Of a DNA stretch of 43,804 bases, positions 1 through 10,256 are shown piece after piece. Source of the stretch: Isotricha intestinalis. Lineage: Eukaryota > Ciliophora > Litostomatea > Vestibuliferida > Isotrichidae. The stretch is taken from positions 1 through 43,804 of the forward strand of contig JAJJLU010003632.1 of NCBI GenBank assembly GCA_023807065.1, read 5' to 3'. Every line of letters begins with the position of its first letter. Within the stretch, counting starts at the first letter, position 1. A model generated the notes under the pieces. The model made no database searches. It was given only the letters and a program-made list of their open reading frames with translations, and was not told the DNA's origin. Both the position numbers and the translations under genes were made by a program.

Positions 1-55
1 TATTATGATGATAATTATTATTAACATCATTAATACTTTGATCATAAATATTAAT

Positions 56-136
<81 letters not shown>

Positions 137-2179
137 GTTATCTTCTTCATTTATTGTTTTAGCTAAAATTTCATTTTCCAAAGAAGCAAATTTCCCTTCT
201 TCACCATCAGAAAAAAAAGTTTTATCCTCAGAGAAATTATTAACTTGATGATTATTATTATTATTATTGTTTTCATTTTTTTTTTGTTCTCCTATTTTTA
301 ATCTTGATAAAATCCTACTAAAACCATTTCCTATTCTATATCCAGTCATATTTTCTTTTAAATTTAAAGGATTATTATTTTTAGAATAAAACATAGAATT
401 TTCACCTGAAATATCACCAATATAACTTTCACATGAAGCACAATAAAAACCTAAAGGTTTATTTGCTAATAACCAATTATTTGAAGTTAAATTATTTTTT
501 TCTTTTTCTTTAGGTATTGATTCTATTATTAATTTAATTTGATTTTGTATATTTCTTATTATTTTATTTATTTCAAATTTTTCAAAATATTTATTTTCTA
601 ATTTATTATTTAATTCTTCTATTATATTTGTTAAATATTCTTTTGAATTTTTATGTTCATTAATATCAACTTTTGTTTTAAAAGTTTCATAAACATCATT
701 AAATATTTTTTGAATATCATCATGTTCTTTTTTTATTTTTTCCATATCTTTTTTATAAATAGAAATAAAAGAATTAAAAGTTTTATTATCTAAATAATTT
801 TCACTTAAATCTTTATTAATTTTCTTTAATTTTTTTTCAGAAGTAGAATTAAAATAATTTTCTTTTCCTTCAATAATTTGAGAATTTAATTTTTCTAAAG
901 TATTAGTGAAAATTCTTATTGAATTAGTATTTTGATTAACATTAGTTTTAACAATTTCAAACTCATCAGAAAGATTATTACATTTCCCTATTAATTGAGA
1001 TAATCTATCTTTTTCTTTTTGAAATATATCTATATTAATAAACATTTTTAATTCTTTTATTATATTTTCTATTTTATCATTTATTTTCTGAATTTCTATT
1101 TCTGTTATATTCTCTATTTTTTTATATAGAGATTGTATTTTTTGATGCATTTTATTATATGAATCTATTTTTTCATTTTCTGTTTTTATATTTTCATTTT
1201 CATTTTCTGTGTCTTTTATATTTGTATTTGATAAATTATTATTTATTTCATTTTTTAATTTTTTTATTTCTTCTTCTAAATTTTTAACTTTTGTATTCAC
1301 TTTTTCTTTTATATTTAATTCAATTTCTTGTTTTATTTTATTTATTTCTTCTTTTTGATTTATACTTTCCTTTTCAAATAATTCTATATTTTCATTTATT
1401 TTTTCTATATTATTCTTAGTGTTAAATATATTATTTTTAATTGAAAAAATTTCACTTTCATTTGATTTTATTTTATTATCAACAAAACTAAATTTTTGAA
1501 ATACTTTTTTTTCTAAACTTTCAATTAAAGTTTTATTAATATCAATATTACCATCATTACTTTTAATATTTTTTAAAGCATCATAAATATTTAAACCAGA
1601 AATTTTAATATTCATATTTTCAATATTTTCAAAAATATCATGAATATTAGATTTTAAATCATTATTTTCTGATTTAAAATTATCTTGATTTTTTTTAATT
1701 TCTTTTAAAGATTTATCAAATAAATTGTGATTATCTTCAATTTTTTTTAATCTAGCATTTATTTCATCAAATAATTTATTATAATTATCAACGTTAAAAT
1801 CATTTTTACTTTCAGAATAATCATTTTTATTTTGAGATTCAATAATATTATTTTTAACAGTTATTTTATTATTAGAAGATTCAATTGAATTTATATTATT
1901 TTGATTTTGATTATTTAAAGTAGAACTTGATAAAGTTTTTATTTTTTCTTTTTCTTTTATTTTTTCTATTTTAAAATTATTTAATTTTTCAATTAAATTA
2001 TTATCTGATTTATGAGAATTATATTGTTTATTAAATAAATTATGAATAATAGAATCTTGATTTTTTATTTTTTTTTCTGTTTCATTTTGCTTTGTTAAAA
2101 TATTTCCTAATAAAACTTTTAATTTATCAAAATTATATTGAAGACTAAAAAGTTCATTCAAATCAAATTCTTTATCCAT
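1..2179 (-). CDS. large coiled-coil protein with CASC motif, partial at C-terminus
   Basis: An open frame starts at the ATG at 2179-2177 (M-D-K-E-F-D-L-N-E-L) and stays open to base 1, about 726 codons, so the C-terminus lies outside the window. Residues about 1-550 are rich in Lys, Glu, Asn and Ile with heptad-like spacing, as expected for long coiled coils. Near residues 565-630 the composition changes to a short conserved-looking block: N-W-L-L-A-N-K-P-L-G-F-Y-C-A-S-C, with Cys580 and Cys583, then a stretch rich in Gly, Arg and aromatics. A poly-Asn tail encoded by ATT repeats follows. A Cys pair after a coiled coil recalls the DUF4795 family (QRICH2/C16orf96, linked to flagella), but that is from memory and tentative. 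It could also be an unrelated cytoskeletal protein. Confidence 0.75.
52..136. repeat. ATT/TTA trinucleotide microsatellite encoding poly-Asn
   Basis: An almost uninterrupted run of ATT units with two AGT interruptions. Read on the minus strand it encodes Asn runs broken by Thr in the C-terminal tail of the coiled-coil protein. It stays in frame, so length changes in whole units would be tolerated. Confidence 0.9.
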
Positions 2180-2566
2180 TTTAATTAAAAAATAAAAAAA
2201 TCAAAATAAGAAAAAAATATATATATTATATTAAAAATTAATAAAATAACAAAAGTTAATTTTTTGGAATTATACAAGATGATATATTTATTTATGGAAA
2301 AAAAAATGCTTTTTTCATATTTATAATTTATTTATCATTAAATTTTTTTTAATTTTTTTATTTTTTAAAAAACCTTTTCATACTATCATATACAAAAACA
2401 CAAGATTATATTTCATTAAAATGATTTTAATTTGAAATAAGCAATTTTAAAATATATTTTTAAAAACAAATATCCAAACAAATATTAAAAGATTGAAAAA
2501 CTCTGTAATTAATTATTCACTATTAAAAAAATGATATACAATACTAATTAAATAATGAAATTAATT
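2180..2566. other. intergenic, AT-rich, no gene seen
   Basis: This stretch lies upstream of the coiled-coil gene start (2179) and downstream of the GTPase stop (2567). It is mostly A/T runs. I see no tRNA, no conserved open frame and no clear repeat. It should hold the promoter of the coiled-coil gene and the 3' UTR of the GTPase gene. Confidence 0.7.
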
Positions 2567-3478
2567 TTATTCAGGATAAGAAATTTGATCAAAAGACTTT
2601 AATAAAGTATTCATCATTTGATTAATATTTTTATTAGTTTTTATAGAAATTTCAAAGAAAATAAATTTATTTTCTTTACAATAATTTTCAACATCTTCGA
2701 TTTTTACTTTTCTTTCATTTTCAATATCAATTTTATTTCCAATTAAAATAATATTAGAAACTCCATCTTTATAAATATATAAATAAGGTAAAATTTCTTT
2801 TTGAATAATTTCTTTAACATTATCAAAACTTTTTTGAATGGTAATATCATAAAAAACTAAAAAAAAATCTGCATTATTGTAAAAATCAGTATAATCATCT
2901 TTATAATCATTTCCAGAAGTAACAATAAAATTTAATTGGTATTTATGTGTATTATAAGAAACAATTTTTTTTTTTATTTCAGAACCTAAAGTAGGAATAT
3001 ATATTTTTTCAAAAATATTTTCTACAAATTTAATAACAAAACATGATTTTCCAGTATTAGTATCACCTAAAAATACTATATTAATTTCATTTTTATTTTT
3101 TTTCTTTTTAACTATTTCTTTTTTTAAATTCTGAGAATTTTTCTTTGACATTGTTTTATTTGATAAATGAGAATTATTATTTGTTTGTTTTTCTGCATTC
3201 ACTGGTGAATTATCGTTATTTATATTTTTATATATTTGTTTTTCTTTTTTTCCTTCAATAATTTCTTCTTTATTTTCATTGTTTATTATATTATTACTTG
3301 GATTTTTATTTTCATTTAAATTTTCTTTTTTTGGATTTTCTTTTATTAAGTTTTTATTACTTTCTTCTTTATTATTATTTATATTTTGATTCTTATTCAT
3401 TAATTTTGATTGATCTATATTTGACATATCTATCATTGATTTAGGATCCACACTATGAGAAACACAACAAACTCCCAT
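2567..3478 (-). CDS. Ras/Rab-superfamily GTPase with N-terminal MGxCC anchor
   Basis: A 303-residue protein with a GTPase domain at about residues 132-300. Visible motifs are the P-loop GDTNTGKS (138-145), a switch I Thr-Leu-Gly-Ser (163-166), NKID for guanine specificity (248-251) and EISIK as a weak G5 (276-280). The usual G3 WDTAGQ is degenerate (T-S-G-N at 187-190, no catalytic Gln). The protein begins M-G-V-C-C, a classic N-myristoylation plus palmitoylation context (Gly2, Cys4, Cys5), followed by about 120 residues rich in Asn and Lys. The C-terminus is Ser-Tyr-Pro-Glu with no Cys, so Rab-style prenylation is not possible. I infer a membrane-anchored, probably slow-hydrolysing GTPase. 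Rab-like versus Ras-like assignment is uncertain. Confidence 0.85.
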   Translation of the reverse strand: MGVCCVSHSVDPKSMIDMSNIDQSKLMNKNQNINNNKEESNKNLIKENPKKENLNENKNPSNNIINNENKEEIIEGKKEKQIYKNINNDNSPVNAEKQTNNNSHLSNKTMSKKNSQNLKKEIVKKKKNKNEINIVFLGDTNTGKSCFVIKFVENIFEKIYIPTLGSEIKKKIVSYNTHKYQLNFIVTSGNDYKDDYTDFYNNADFFLVFYDITIQKSFDNVKEIIQKEILPYLYIYKDGVSNIILIGNKIDIENERKVKIEDVENYCKENKFIFFEISIKTNKNINQMMNTLLKSFDQISYPE

Positions 3479-3545
3479 TTATAAATTTTTTATTGTGAAA
3501 CAATAATTTTTTAATAGTAAAAAAATTTAAAAAAAAAATATATAT

Positions 3546-4148
3546 TTATATAAAAAAATTTAAGGGAATTTTTGATTTTTTATTTTCAATATAATCAGTA
3601 TATAATTCATTTTCATTAACTAAATAAGGATTAATAAATAACTTTTCAACATTATCAATATAATTAGGTTCATATTTCATTTCATATCTATCTTTAATAG
3701 GTTTTTTTTCTAATTTAGGTAATTGCATTTTTCTTGAGCCTTTAGCATAATTTTCTAATTCTTGTTTATAATCATTATAATTATGAGGAACATTGATTAT
3801 GTCATTAGAACTCATTGAAATAAAATTATTTTTTATTCTTCTATATTTTTCAATTCTATCATAATTGTTTTTCCTTATTTTATTACTAAAATTTATTTGC
3901 TTTGTATGAAGATTCTCTTCTGGATTATCTAATTTTGGTTTTTTAATTTGAGGTATTCCTATTAAACTTTCTCTTTTTTTTATTATCATTGGCTGATTTT
4001 GATTATAAACTCCTTTGTTTATTTTTGAAAAAAAATTATTTCTTATTATTTTCTGGATTCTATTACATGATTCATCATTTAAATAATCATTATGGGTTAA
4101 CACTGCACTTTGAAATATATTTGGTCCATTATAATTTTCTTGTAACAT
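3546..4148 (-). CDS. hypothetical protein, 200 aa
   Basis: I do not recognise this protein. It is basic, starts M-L-Q-E-N-Y-N-G-P-N, has no transmembrane segment and no clear coiled coil, and its charged, Pro-containing middle section (residues 60-160) looks disordered. The C-terminal part has several Tyr and Glu residues (E-L-Y-T-D-Y-I-E). The start codon lies 1 kb from the next live gene, and the gene is followed by the GTPase gene on the same strand after 67 bp. Its non-repetitive composition supports real coding sequence. Confidence 0.6.
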   Translation of the reverse strand: MLQENYNGPNIFQSAVLTHNDYLNDESCNRIQKIIRNNFFSKINKGVYNQNQPMIIKKRESLIGIPQIKKPKLDNPEENLHTKQINFSNKIRKNNYDRIEKYRRIKNNFISMSSNDIINVPHNYNDYKQELENYAKGSRKMQLPKLEKKPIKDRYEMKYEPNYIDNVEKLFINPYLVNENELYTDYIENKKSKIPLNFFI

Positions 4149-4259
4149 TTTTAATATATAATAAAAAGTTATTTTAATATTATATATTATTTAAAATAAT
4201 CTTTTTAAAAATAATTTGATAATAAATATTAGAATTATAAAAAATTATATATATATTCC

Positions 4260-4960
4260 TTTTAATTTATTTTCTCAATAGTAGAATAATCTTATTCATC
4301 ATCAATCGTATTCTATCTTCTTTTTTTATTAAATCTTTTAATTAATTGATTTGCATAAACTGCTAAACAAATAGAGATAATTATTAAAATATAACAATAA
4401 TACATGAATTTCTTTTAAGTTTATATTTACCTTCTAATTCTTTTGTTTTTTCTTTTGGCTTAGTTTTCATAAAATATCTTCTCTATCTAATCAAAATCTA
4501 AAATTTTCAAATTTTTTCAAGAAAATATTACCTAATTTCCATCTAAAAAAAGGCTAAAATAGATAGAAAATAATATTTATCTCTTTCATTTTTAAACAAT
4601 TCTGAAGGAGTGAAAATAATAGATTTACCTAAACTTTTAAAAACAAAAGTAATATTACCAAATTAAGTCATCTTAACATTTAAATCACAATAATAATAGT
4701 TAAAATTAATATAAGTAGTTTTTTTATAACTAAAACTAAATTAAATTCAATTTTCAATTTCAATTTCCTCATCATAAATGAAACCAAGATAAATCAATAT
4801 TTATATATTTCATTTCTTTGAAACTCATATCAATTAAAATATCTCATTTTCTGATTTTGTTTGGATACTTAGAAATCATTGATAAAATATTTATGGGGAT
4901 AATCACCAATTATTCTTTCTAATACATTATGTTCATTTTTAATTATTTTATTTTCATTCT
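4260..4960 (-). pseudogene. decayed gene for a single-pass membrane protein
   Basis: No long open frame exists here, yet the minus strand keeps long protein-like stretches broken by TAA, TAG and TGA and by frame changes. From about 4525 to 4265 one frame reads as basic sequence, then a transmembrane helix starting at the ATG at 4405-4403 (Y-Y-C-Y-I-L-I-I-I-S-I-C-L-A-V), a basic stop-transfer segment (K-R-F-N-K-K-R-R) and an acidic tail, interrupted by TAG at 4313-4315 and TAA at 4292-4294. Upstream stretches in other frames include T-P-S-E-L-F-K-N-E-R-D-K-Y-Y and E-H-N-V-L-E-R-I-I-G. C-to-T and G-to-A change would turn CAA into TAA and TGG into TGA, which explains most stops. The original function is not recognised. 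Confidence 0.5.
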
Positions 4961-5212
4961 CTATATTTTTATTTTTTCATCTGGCTTCAAATTATTTTTT
5001 TTTTGTGAAGTTAATGATGGAGAAGTTAAAAATTATAAAAAACATTTCATTATATAATAAATATTTTTTATAAATAATTATATTTCTTCACAGTAATATT
5101 TTAATTTTTTATAAATATTATATTTTAAAAAATAACTTATAAAATTAATTGTAAAAATGATTAACTTTGAATAGATAATTGATAGAAATAAGTTATTAAT
5201 TTTTTAATTTCA

Positions 5213-6706
5213 ATGAATTACCAATATAATACTTATCGTAATCAATCAAATAGAGAAAGTCCAGATAGTCCTTTAAATATGTTTGTAGGACCTTACAATC
5301 CATATAATCAAAGAAGAATAGTTTCAGGAGTAAATAATGATTATAATAATAAATATAATCAAAATTCAAATTATCAAAATCAAAATAGAAATGTATATAA
5401 TGGAAATCCTTATGTTAGAAATTTTTATACTCCTCAACAAAGAAGTTTAAGTTCAGATTATTCAAGACAAAATCAAAATTATTATAATAAACAAAATAAT
5501 AATTTTTTAGGGCAAACATTGCAAAAAAGTGGTATGGAAAATTTAACATTATATGGTGATAAAAATAATGGAAATGCATTTATTAACTCATCATATAATA
5601 TAATAAATAATAATCAAAATTCATATCAAAAGAATTCAAATTATTATTTAAATGCTCAAAATCCAGCAAGAAATAATTATCAAAATTATAATTCATCAAT
5701 TCAAAGACCAATATCATATAATCCTTTAAATTTAAATGGTAAAAATATTATAGAAAATCCCTATTCATATAATAAAAATCCTCAAAATCAATATTATCAA
5801 AACATTCAATATAATAATAATATGAATAATAATAATAACATATATAACAATTATAATAGAAATAATTATAACAACCCAACATTAAATTATAATAGAAATG
5901 AAAGAGAAAAAGTGAGTATAGATGCATTAACAGAATATGATGAAGTAAATTGTTCAGCAGTTAAAGAATATTCATATAAAGAAGATCCAAATAGAACTTT
6001 TCGTGATTATATGGAAGATAAAGGTAAATCAATTGATTGCTTTAATAATAATCCAGATTCAGCTTTATTTTGCTTATTTGATGGACACGGTGGAAAGGAA
6101 GTATCATCTTTTCTTCAAGCACACTTTCCATCATATTTTAAAACTTTATATAATAATATAAATGAAGATACGGTAAAAAATCTTTTTTTTCAAATTGATG
6201 AAAAATTAAAAGAAAATAATTATTATCATGTAGGATCAACAGGAAATATAATATATATAACAAAGGAAAATAATAAAAAAATATTATATTGTGCAAATGT
6301 AGGAGATACTCGTTCAATATTAATATCAAATAATAAAGTAAGAAGATTAAGTTATGATGATAGAGCAGATGATCCAAATGAATATAGTAGAATAATTAAT
6401 AATGGAGGTATTGTTTTTAGAGGAAGAGTTTATGGTGTTTTAATGTTAAGTAGAGCTTTTGCTGATTGGGAATTTAAAAATTATGGTGTTATATGTGAAC
6501 CTCATTTTTGTAAAGTTGAATTAAATGATTTTGATAAATATGTTATTATTGCTAGTGATGGTGTTTGGGATGTTTTCAGCGATGAAGAAATGCTTGGATT
6601 AAGTTTTAAAGTTAGTAGTGCAAAAGAATTTTGTAATCAAATTATTTATGATAGTTTAAAAAAAGGAAGTACTGATAATTTAAGTTGTTTTGTTATTAAG
6701 ATTTAA
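5213..6706 (+). CDS. PP2C-family Ser/Thr phosphatase with Asn/Tyr/Gln-rich N-terminus
   Basis: A 497-residue protein. Residues 1-235 are Asn-, Tyr- and Gln-rich low-complexity sequence. Residues 245-497 form a PP2C (PPM) metal-dependent phosphatase domain: R-D-Y-M-E-D (264-269), the metal motif D-G-H-G-G (290-294), D-G-V-W-D (449-453) and S-T-D-N-L-S ending with Asp488-Asn489. The metal ligands are present, so activity is plausible. Two usual motifs are altered: the DHKP-type segment reads Asp-Asp-Arg-Ala-Asp, and the SRAFGD segment reads Ser-Arg-Ala-Phe-Ala-Asp. The domain is rather short for the family, with a compact region between D-G-H-G-G and the following strand. I infer a cytosolic phosphatase that may condense through its N-terminus. 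Substrates are unknown. Confidence 0.92.
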   Translation: MNYQYNTYRNQSNRESPDSPLNMFVGPYNPYNQRRIVSGVNNDYNNKYNQNSNYQNQNRNVYNGNPYVRNFYTPQQRSLSSDYSRQNQNYYNKQNNNFLGQTLQKSGMENLTLYGDKNNGNAFINSSYNIINNNQNSYQKNSNYYLNAQNPARNNYQNYNSSIQRPISYNPLNLNGKNIIENPYSYNKNPQNQYYQNIQYNNNMNNNNNIYNNYNRNNYNNPTLNYNRNEREKVSIDALTEYDEVNCSAVKEYSYKEDPNRTFRDYMEDKGKSIDCFNNNPDSALFCLFDGHGGKEVSSFLQAHFPSYFKTLYNNINEDTVKNLFFQIDEKLKENNYYHVGSTGNIIYITKENNKKILYCANVGDTRSILISNNKVRRLSYDDRADDPNEYSRIINNGGIVFRGRVYGVLMLSRAFADWEFKNYGVICEPHFCKVELNDFDKYVIIASDGVWDVFSDEEMLGLSFKVSSAKEFCNQIIYDSLKKGSTDNLSCFVIKI

Positions 6707-6820
6707 AGTTATTTTATTTTTCTTTAAGCATTTTTTTTTCTTTTATTTTTCTTATGTTTTTTTTTATAATCTATAAAATTCCTTACTCCAATTTTTACCA
6801 AAATTTAACATATTCCTTTT

Positions 6821-9800
6821 TTAATGGTTGTTAATAAAATATTTAAATAGGGAACTATAATTTGTATTAAATTCATTTATTAAATTATTTTTTCTTTGTA
6901 AATCTTCATCTGAATATATTAATTTCTCAGATATTTTTCTATTTGGATTGTCTATTTTTTTAATTATAATTAAATAAGTTAATAATAATTCTTGAACCAT
7001 AGCAGTTTTTTTTCTTATTTTTTCAGAAGATGTAAAATCAGAAAGTATAGAATTAAAAATTTGTAGTTCTAAATATAACTGAGAAATATATTTAAATCCA
7101 TCTAATTCTTTTTGATATTCTTCTTGACAAAGAATAATTTTATTTTTTTCTTTTGCATATTGAAGGAAATTATCATAAAATAATCCAATAATATGTTCAA
7201 TAGTTTTATTATTATTTTCATCTTCATCAGATTTATTTTCTTTATTAATTAAATCAAAATCTCTAATACAAACAACAATATCTGCAATCATATCATTAAT
7301 AACACTTCTTGTATCACTAAAACATTTTGAATTATTTGATTTTAAAATTAAATCTTCATTAAATTCTTGATATGAATTTTGTTTATTTGAATCATTCATA
7401 TTAATAAATTTTGTATTTAAATTTTCAGAAGCATTATTTATATAAATTTCAGTGAACAAATGTTTGACTTCTTTTAAAAATTCTTTATAATCTAAATAAT
7501 ATATTGAATAATCTTTTTCTTTGTTTTTAAATAAATTTCTTAAAATTAAAGGAATAATATAATCTAAATAATTTAAATTTCGAATAAATTCTATTATTAA
7601 TCCATTTAAGTTTACATTAATTTCTTGAAGATTATATCTTGTTTCTGTATCATAAAAAACATAAAAATGAATTGCAAAACTTTTTAAAATAAAGAAGAAA
7701 CTTAAATAAATTAATTCATGAGGTAATTTAATATTTTTAATTTTACTAACAATAACCATATAAAAGTTAATAATACTAATATAATTTTTTGTTAAAGTTT
7801 GAATAAAATTTTTTGTATATTCAAAATAAGAATGATTAAAAATAGAAATAAAAGAATCTGCGTAATTAATTGTATTTTCATTACAAAAATAATTAACACA
7901 TTCTTTTATTTTTTCATTTAAAAAAGCAAAATAAATTTTTCCAATAAAAGCATTTTTATTAACTAAAAAATCCATTCTATCAGAATCTAAATGAAATTCG
8001 AATTTTTCAAAAATATCAATAATAACATTAGATAAATTTTGTAAAGTATTTTTATTAAAATCATTATTAAATAAAATATTTCTATTATAATCATTATTAT
8101 TTTTATAAGAATTAACAAATAAAGAAATAAATTTATTTTCAGGTAAATTATAAACATCAACTAAATTAATTTTAACTAAATCTCTCATTGAAAAATCATC
8201 ATTAAATAAAAACCTTTCTAAACTATCAAAGAGATAAGTATATATTTCATTAACAATATTATTAAATCTACAAGCTCTTTGAGAATAATTAATTTTTAAA
8301 TCTAAATTTTCATCTAATACTTTCATAGTAAATAAAAATTCATTTATATCTTTTAATAATGCTTTTACTATATTTTCAACATTAATTAATTCTTTATTTT
8401 TTTCTTCTAATGATAATTCTTTACTTAAAATATAATTATCACTTTCTTTTATAAAAGAAGAAAAAATATCATCTGATATATTTTGAACTTGATATTCATC
8501 ACAGAAAAAATTTTTAAAATTTTTAATTTCTGTGTTTTCAGGCTTTATTAAATAATTATTTATTTTTTCTGTCATTTTTGTTTTTTGTTCAAAAATTAAT
8601 TGTTCTAATATTTCACTTTCAACATCAAATTCAATTAAATATTTAAAATATTTTAAAACTGTTTCATTGATTGGAGAATCTTTTATTAATCCAGTTAAAA
8701 CACTTTTAAATTTTTCAATTATCATTGTAAAATATTTATAAAATTCACCATAAATAATTTTATCTTGGTTAATATTTTTAACTTCAATTTTTATTTTTTT
8801 TAAATAATCAGCTAGATCATCTAAATTAGAAAATTTTAAATAATGTTGAATTTTATCTTTCATAATAAAATACTTTGATAATTTTTGTAAAATATCTTTA
8901 CACATTTTACTTTGAATAATTAAATTAAAAGAATTTTTTAAATCATTTAATTTATCAGTAACAACAAATTGAAAATTTAAAGCATCTTTATTGAAAACAG
9001 TAATTGATTTATTAGTAACATTTTTAAATTGAAATAAAATATTATCTAATAATTTTTTACAGTCTAAATATTTATAAATATTTTTATCAATTAATTTTTC
9101 ATCTTTTTCATTAACTTCTTTTAAATTATTCTCAATAGAAATAATAGAAGAAGAAAACTCTTTAAATGACATATGTTTATATAATTTTTCTAAAAAAAAA
9201 ACAGGATCAAAAGTTTCCATTTGAATATGTAATTTAGCTATTTCATTATCAGAATAATCTTTAATATTTAAATGTGCATTATTATTTAAAGGATCTATAA
9301 AATTATCAATTAATTCCATTTCATCTTCTTTTTCATCATCAAATTTATTATCTCCAAAAGATAAAAATTCTGTTGTTAATATTTTTTTATTTATTTTTTC
9401 TACTTCTTCCCATGTTTTAGGTTCTGATGTTATTATATTTATTGTATCTTCTACTATATTATCCATAGAATCTAAATCTAATTTATTTTTCTTTTTCTTT
9501 TTTTCTTCTTCTTCTTCTTTTTCTTTTCCTTCTTGAAATTTATCCAATGCTTCTTTTATATTTTCTATAAAACCAGTTCTAATAAATTCTTTTAATTCCA
9601 AATTTGGTCTTTTTTCTAATATTGCTTTTATTATTTTAATAACTTTTGTACTTAAATTTTTTTCTTCTTTTTTTGATGATGTACTTAAACGAGAATAATG
9701 TTCTCCTAAATTCATTCTTGCTAAATAATCATCATCAATTGCAAATTGTTCTATTATAGTTTCTGAATTTTTACTGAAATAAAACCACTCATAAATTATA

Positions 9801-10204
9801 TTCAAAAATTCTTTTGTACTTCCTTTAAAATCTCCCATTCTTGTCTTTTTTGATATTAATTCACATAATCCTATTATATCCTTTTTTCTATCTCCTCTTA
9901 TTATTAAATCAAAACTTTCTTCATTTAAATCATTTTCTTTTACATAATTTAATATTTGGGAATATGTCTCTTTTTTTATTTTTTTCTTTGCTTCAGGTTG
10001 TAAATTCTTCATATATGTAAATATTTGATTATATTTTTCTTTTTCTTCTTTTTCTTTGTTTTTATTTACTCTTTCATTAGAATTACTTTCTTCATTTTCT
10101 TCTATTATATTATTATTATTATTATAATTGTTATTTTTTTTATTATTGATGTCATCATCATCATTAAGCCAATCACTTAAGTTTACTTCTGTTCTCTGAT
10201 ACAT
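6821..10204 (-). CDS. exocyst complex subunit, probably Sec5
   Basis: A 1127-residue, mostly helical protein without transmembrane segments. Residues about 330-560 look like the N-terminal part of Sec5/EXOC2: T-F-D-P-V-F-F-L-E-K-L-Y-K-H-M-S-F-K-E-F, then long helices, then a F-D-V-E-S-E-I-L-E-Q-L block resembling the Sec5 segment after the vesicle-tethering coiled coil. The C-terminal half is helical with Phe/Tyr-rich bundles, as in rod-shaped tethering subunits. The exocyst tethers secretory vesicles to the plasma membrane before SNARE fusion. Residues 1-60 and about 225-245 are low complexity (Asn, Glu/Lys). The gene is divergent from the GH31-like gene with 52 bp between starts. Another member of the same tethering fold is the main alternative. 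Confidence 0.6.
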   Translation of the reverse strand: MYQRTEVNLSDWLNDDDDINNKKNNNYNNNNNIIEENEESNSNERVNKNKEKEEKEKYNQIFTYMKNLQPEAKKKIKKETYSQILNYVKENDLNEESFDLIIRGDRKKDIIGLCELISKKTRMGDFKGSTKEFLNIIYEWFYFSKNSETIIEQFAIDDDYLARMNLGEHYSRLSTSSKKEEKNLSTKVIKIIKAILEKRPNLELKEFIRTGFIENIKEALDKFQEGKEKEEEEEKKKKKNKLDLDSMDNIVEDTINIITSEPKTWEEVEKINKKILTTEFLSFGDNKFDDEKEDEMELIDNFIDPLNNNAHLNIKDYSDNEIAKLHIQMETFDPVFFLEKLYKHMSFKEFSSSIISIENNLKEVNEKDEKLIDKNIYKYLDCKKLLDNILFQFKNVTNKSITVFNKDALNFQFVVTDKLNDLKNSFNLIIQSKMCKDILQKLSKYFIMKDKIQHYLKFSNLDDLADYLKKIKIEVKNINQDKIIYGEFYKYFTMIIEKFKSVLTGLIKDSPINETVLKYFKYLIEFDVESEILEQLIFEQKTKMTEKINNYLIKPENTEIKNFKNFFCDEYQVQNISDDIFSSFIKESDNYILSKELSLEEKNKELINVENIVKALLKDINEFLFTMKVLDENLDLKINYSQRACRFNNIVNEIYTYLFDSLERFLFNDDFSMRDLVKINLVDVYNLPENKFISLFVNSYKNNNDYNRNILFNNDFNKNTLQNLSNVIIDIFEKFEFHLDSDRMDFLVNKNAFIGKIYFAFLNEKIKECVNYFCNENTINYADSFISIFNHSYFEYTKNFIQTLTKNYISIINFYMVIVSKIKNIKLPHELIYLSFFFILKSFAIHFYVFYDTETRYNLQEINVNLNGLIIEFIRNLNYLDYIIPLILRNLFKNKEKDYSIYYLDYKEFLKEVKHLFTEIYINNASENLNTKFINMNDSNKQNSYQEFNEDLILKSNNSKCFSDTRSVINDMIADIVVCIRDFDLINKENKSDEDENNNKTIEHIIGLFYDNFLQYAKEKNKIILCQEEYQKELDGFKYISQLYLELQIFNSILSDFTSSEKIRKKTAMVQELLLTYLIIIKKIDNPNRKISEKLIYSDEDLQRKNNLINEFNTNYSSLFKYFINNH

Positions 10205-10256
10205 TTTTAAAATTGAATTTAATAAAATTATTCACTAAAATAAATACCTTTTTAAA

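Noticed and set aside
3989..4177. 62-codon plus-strand frame
   Set aside because: It is antisense to the better-supported minus-strand gene at 3546-4148 and has no recognisable features.
4900..4960. Kinase-like phrase E-H-N-V-L-E-R-I-I-G, as in LAMMER kinases
   Set aside because: Only ten residues match loosely, and nothing else in the flanking frames fits a kinase.
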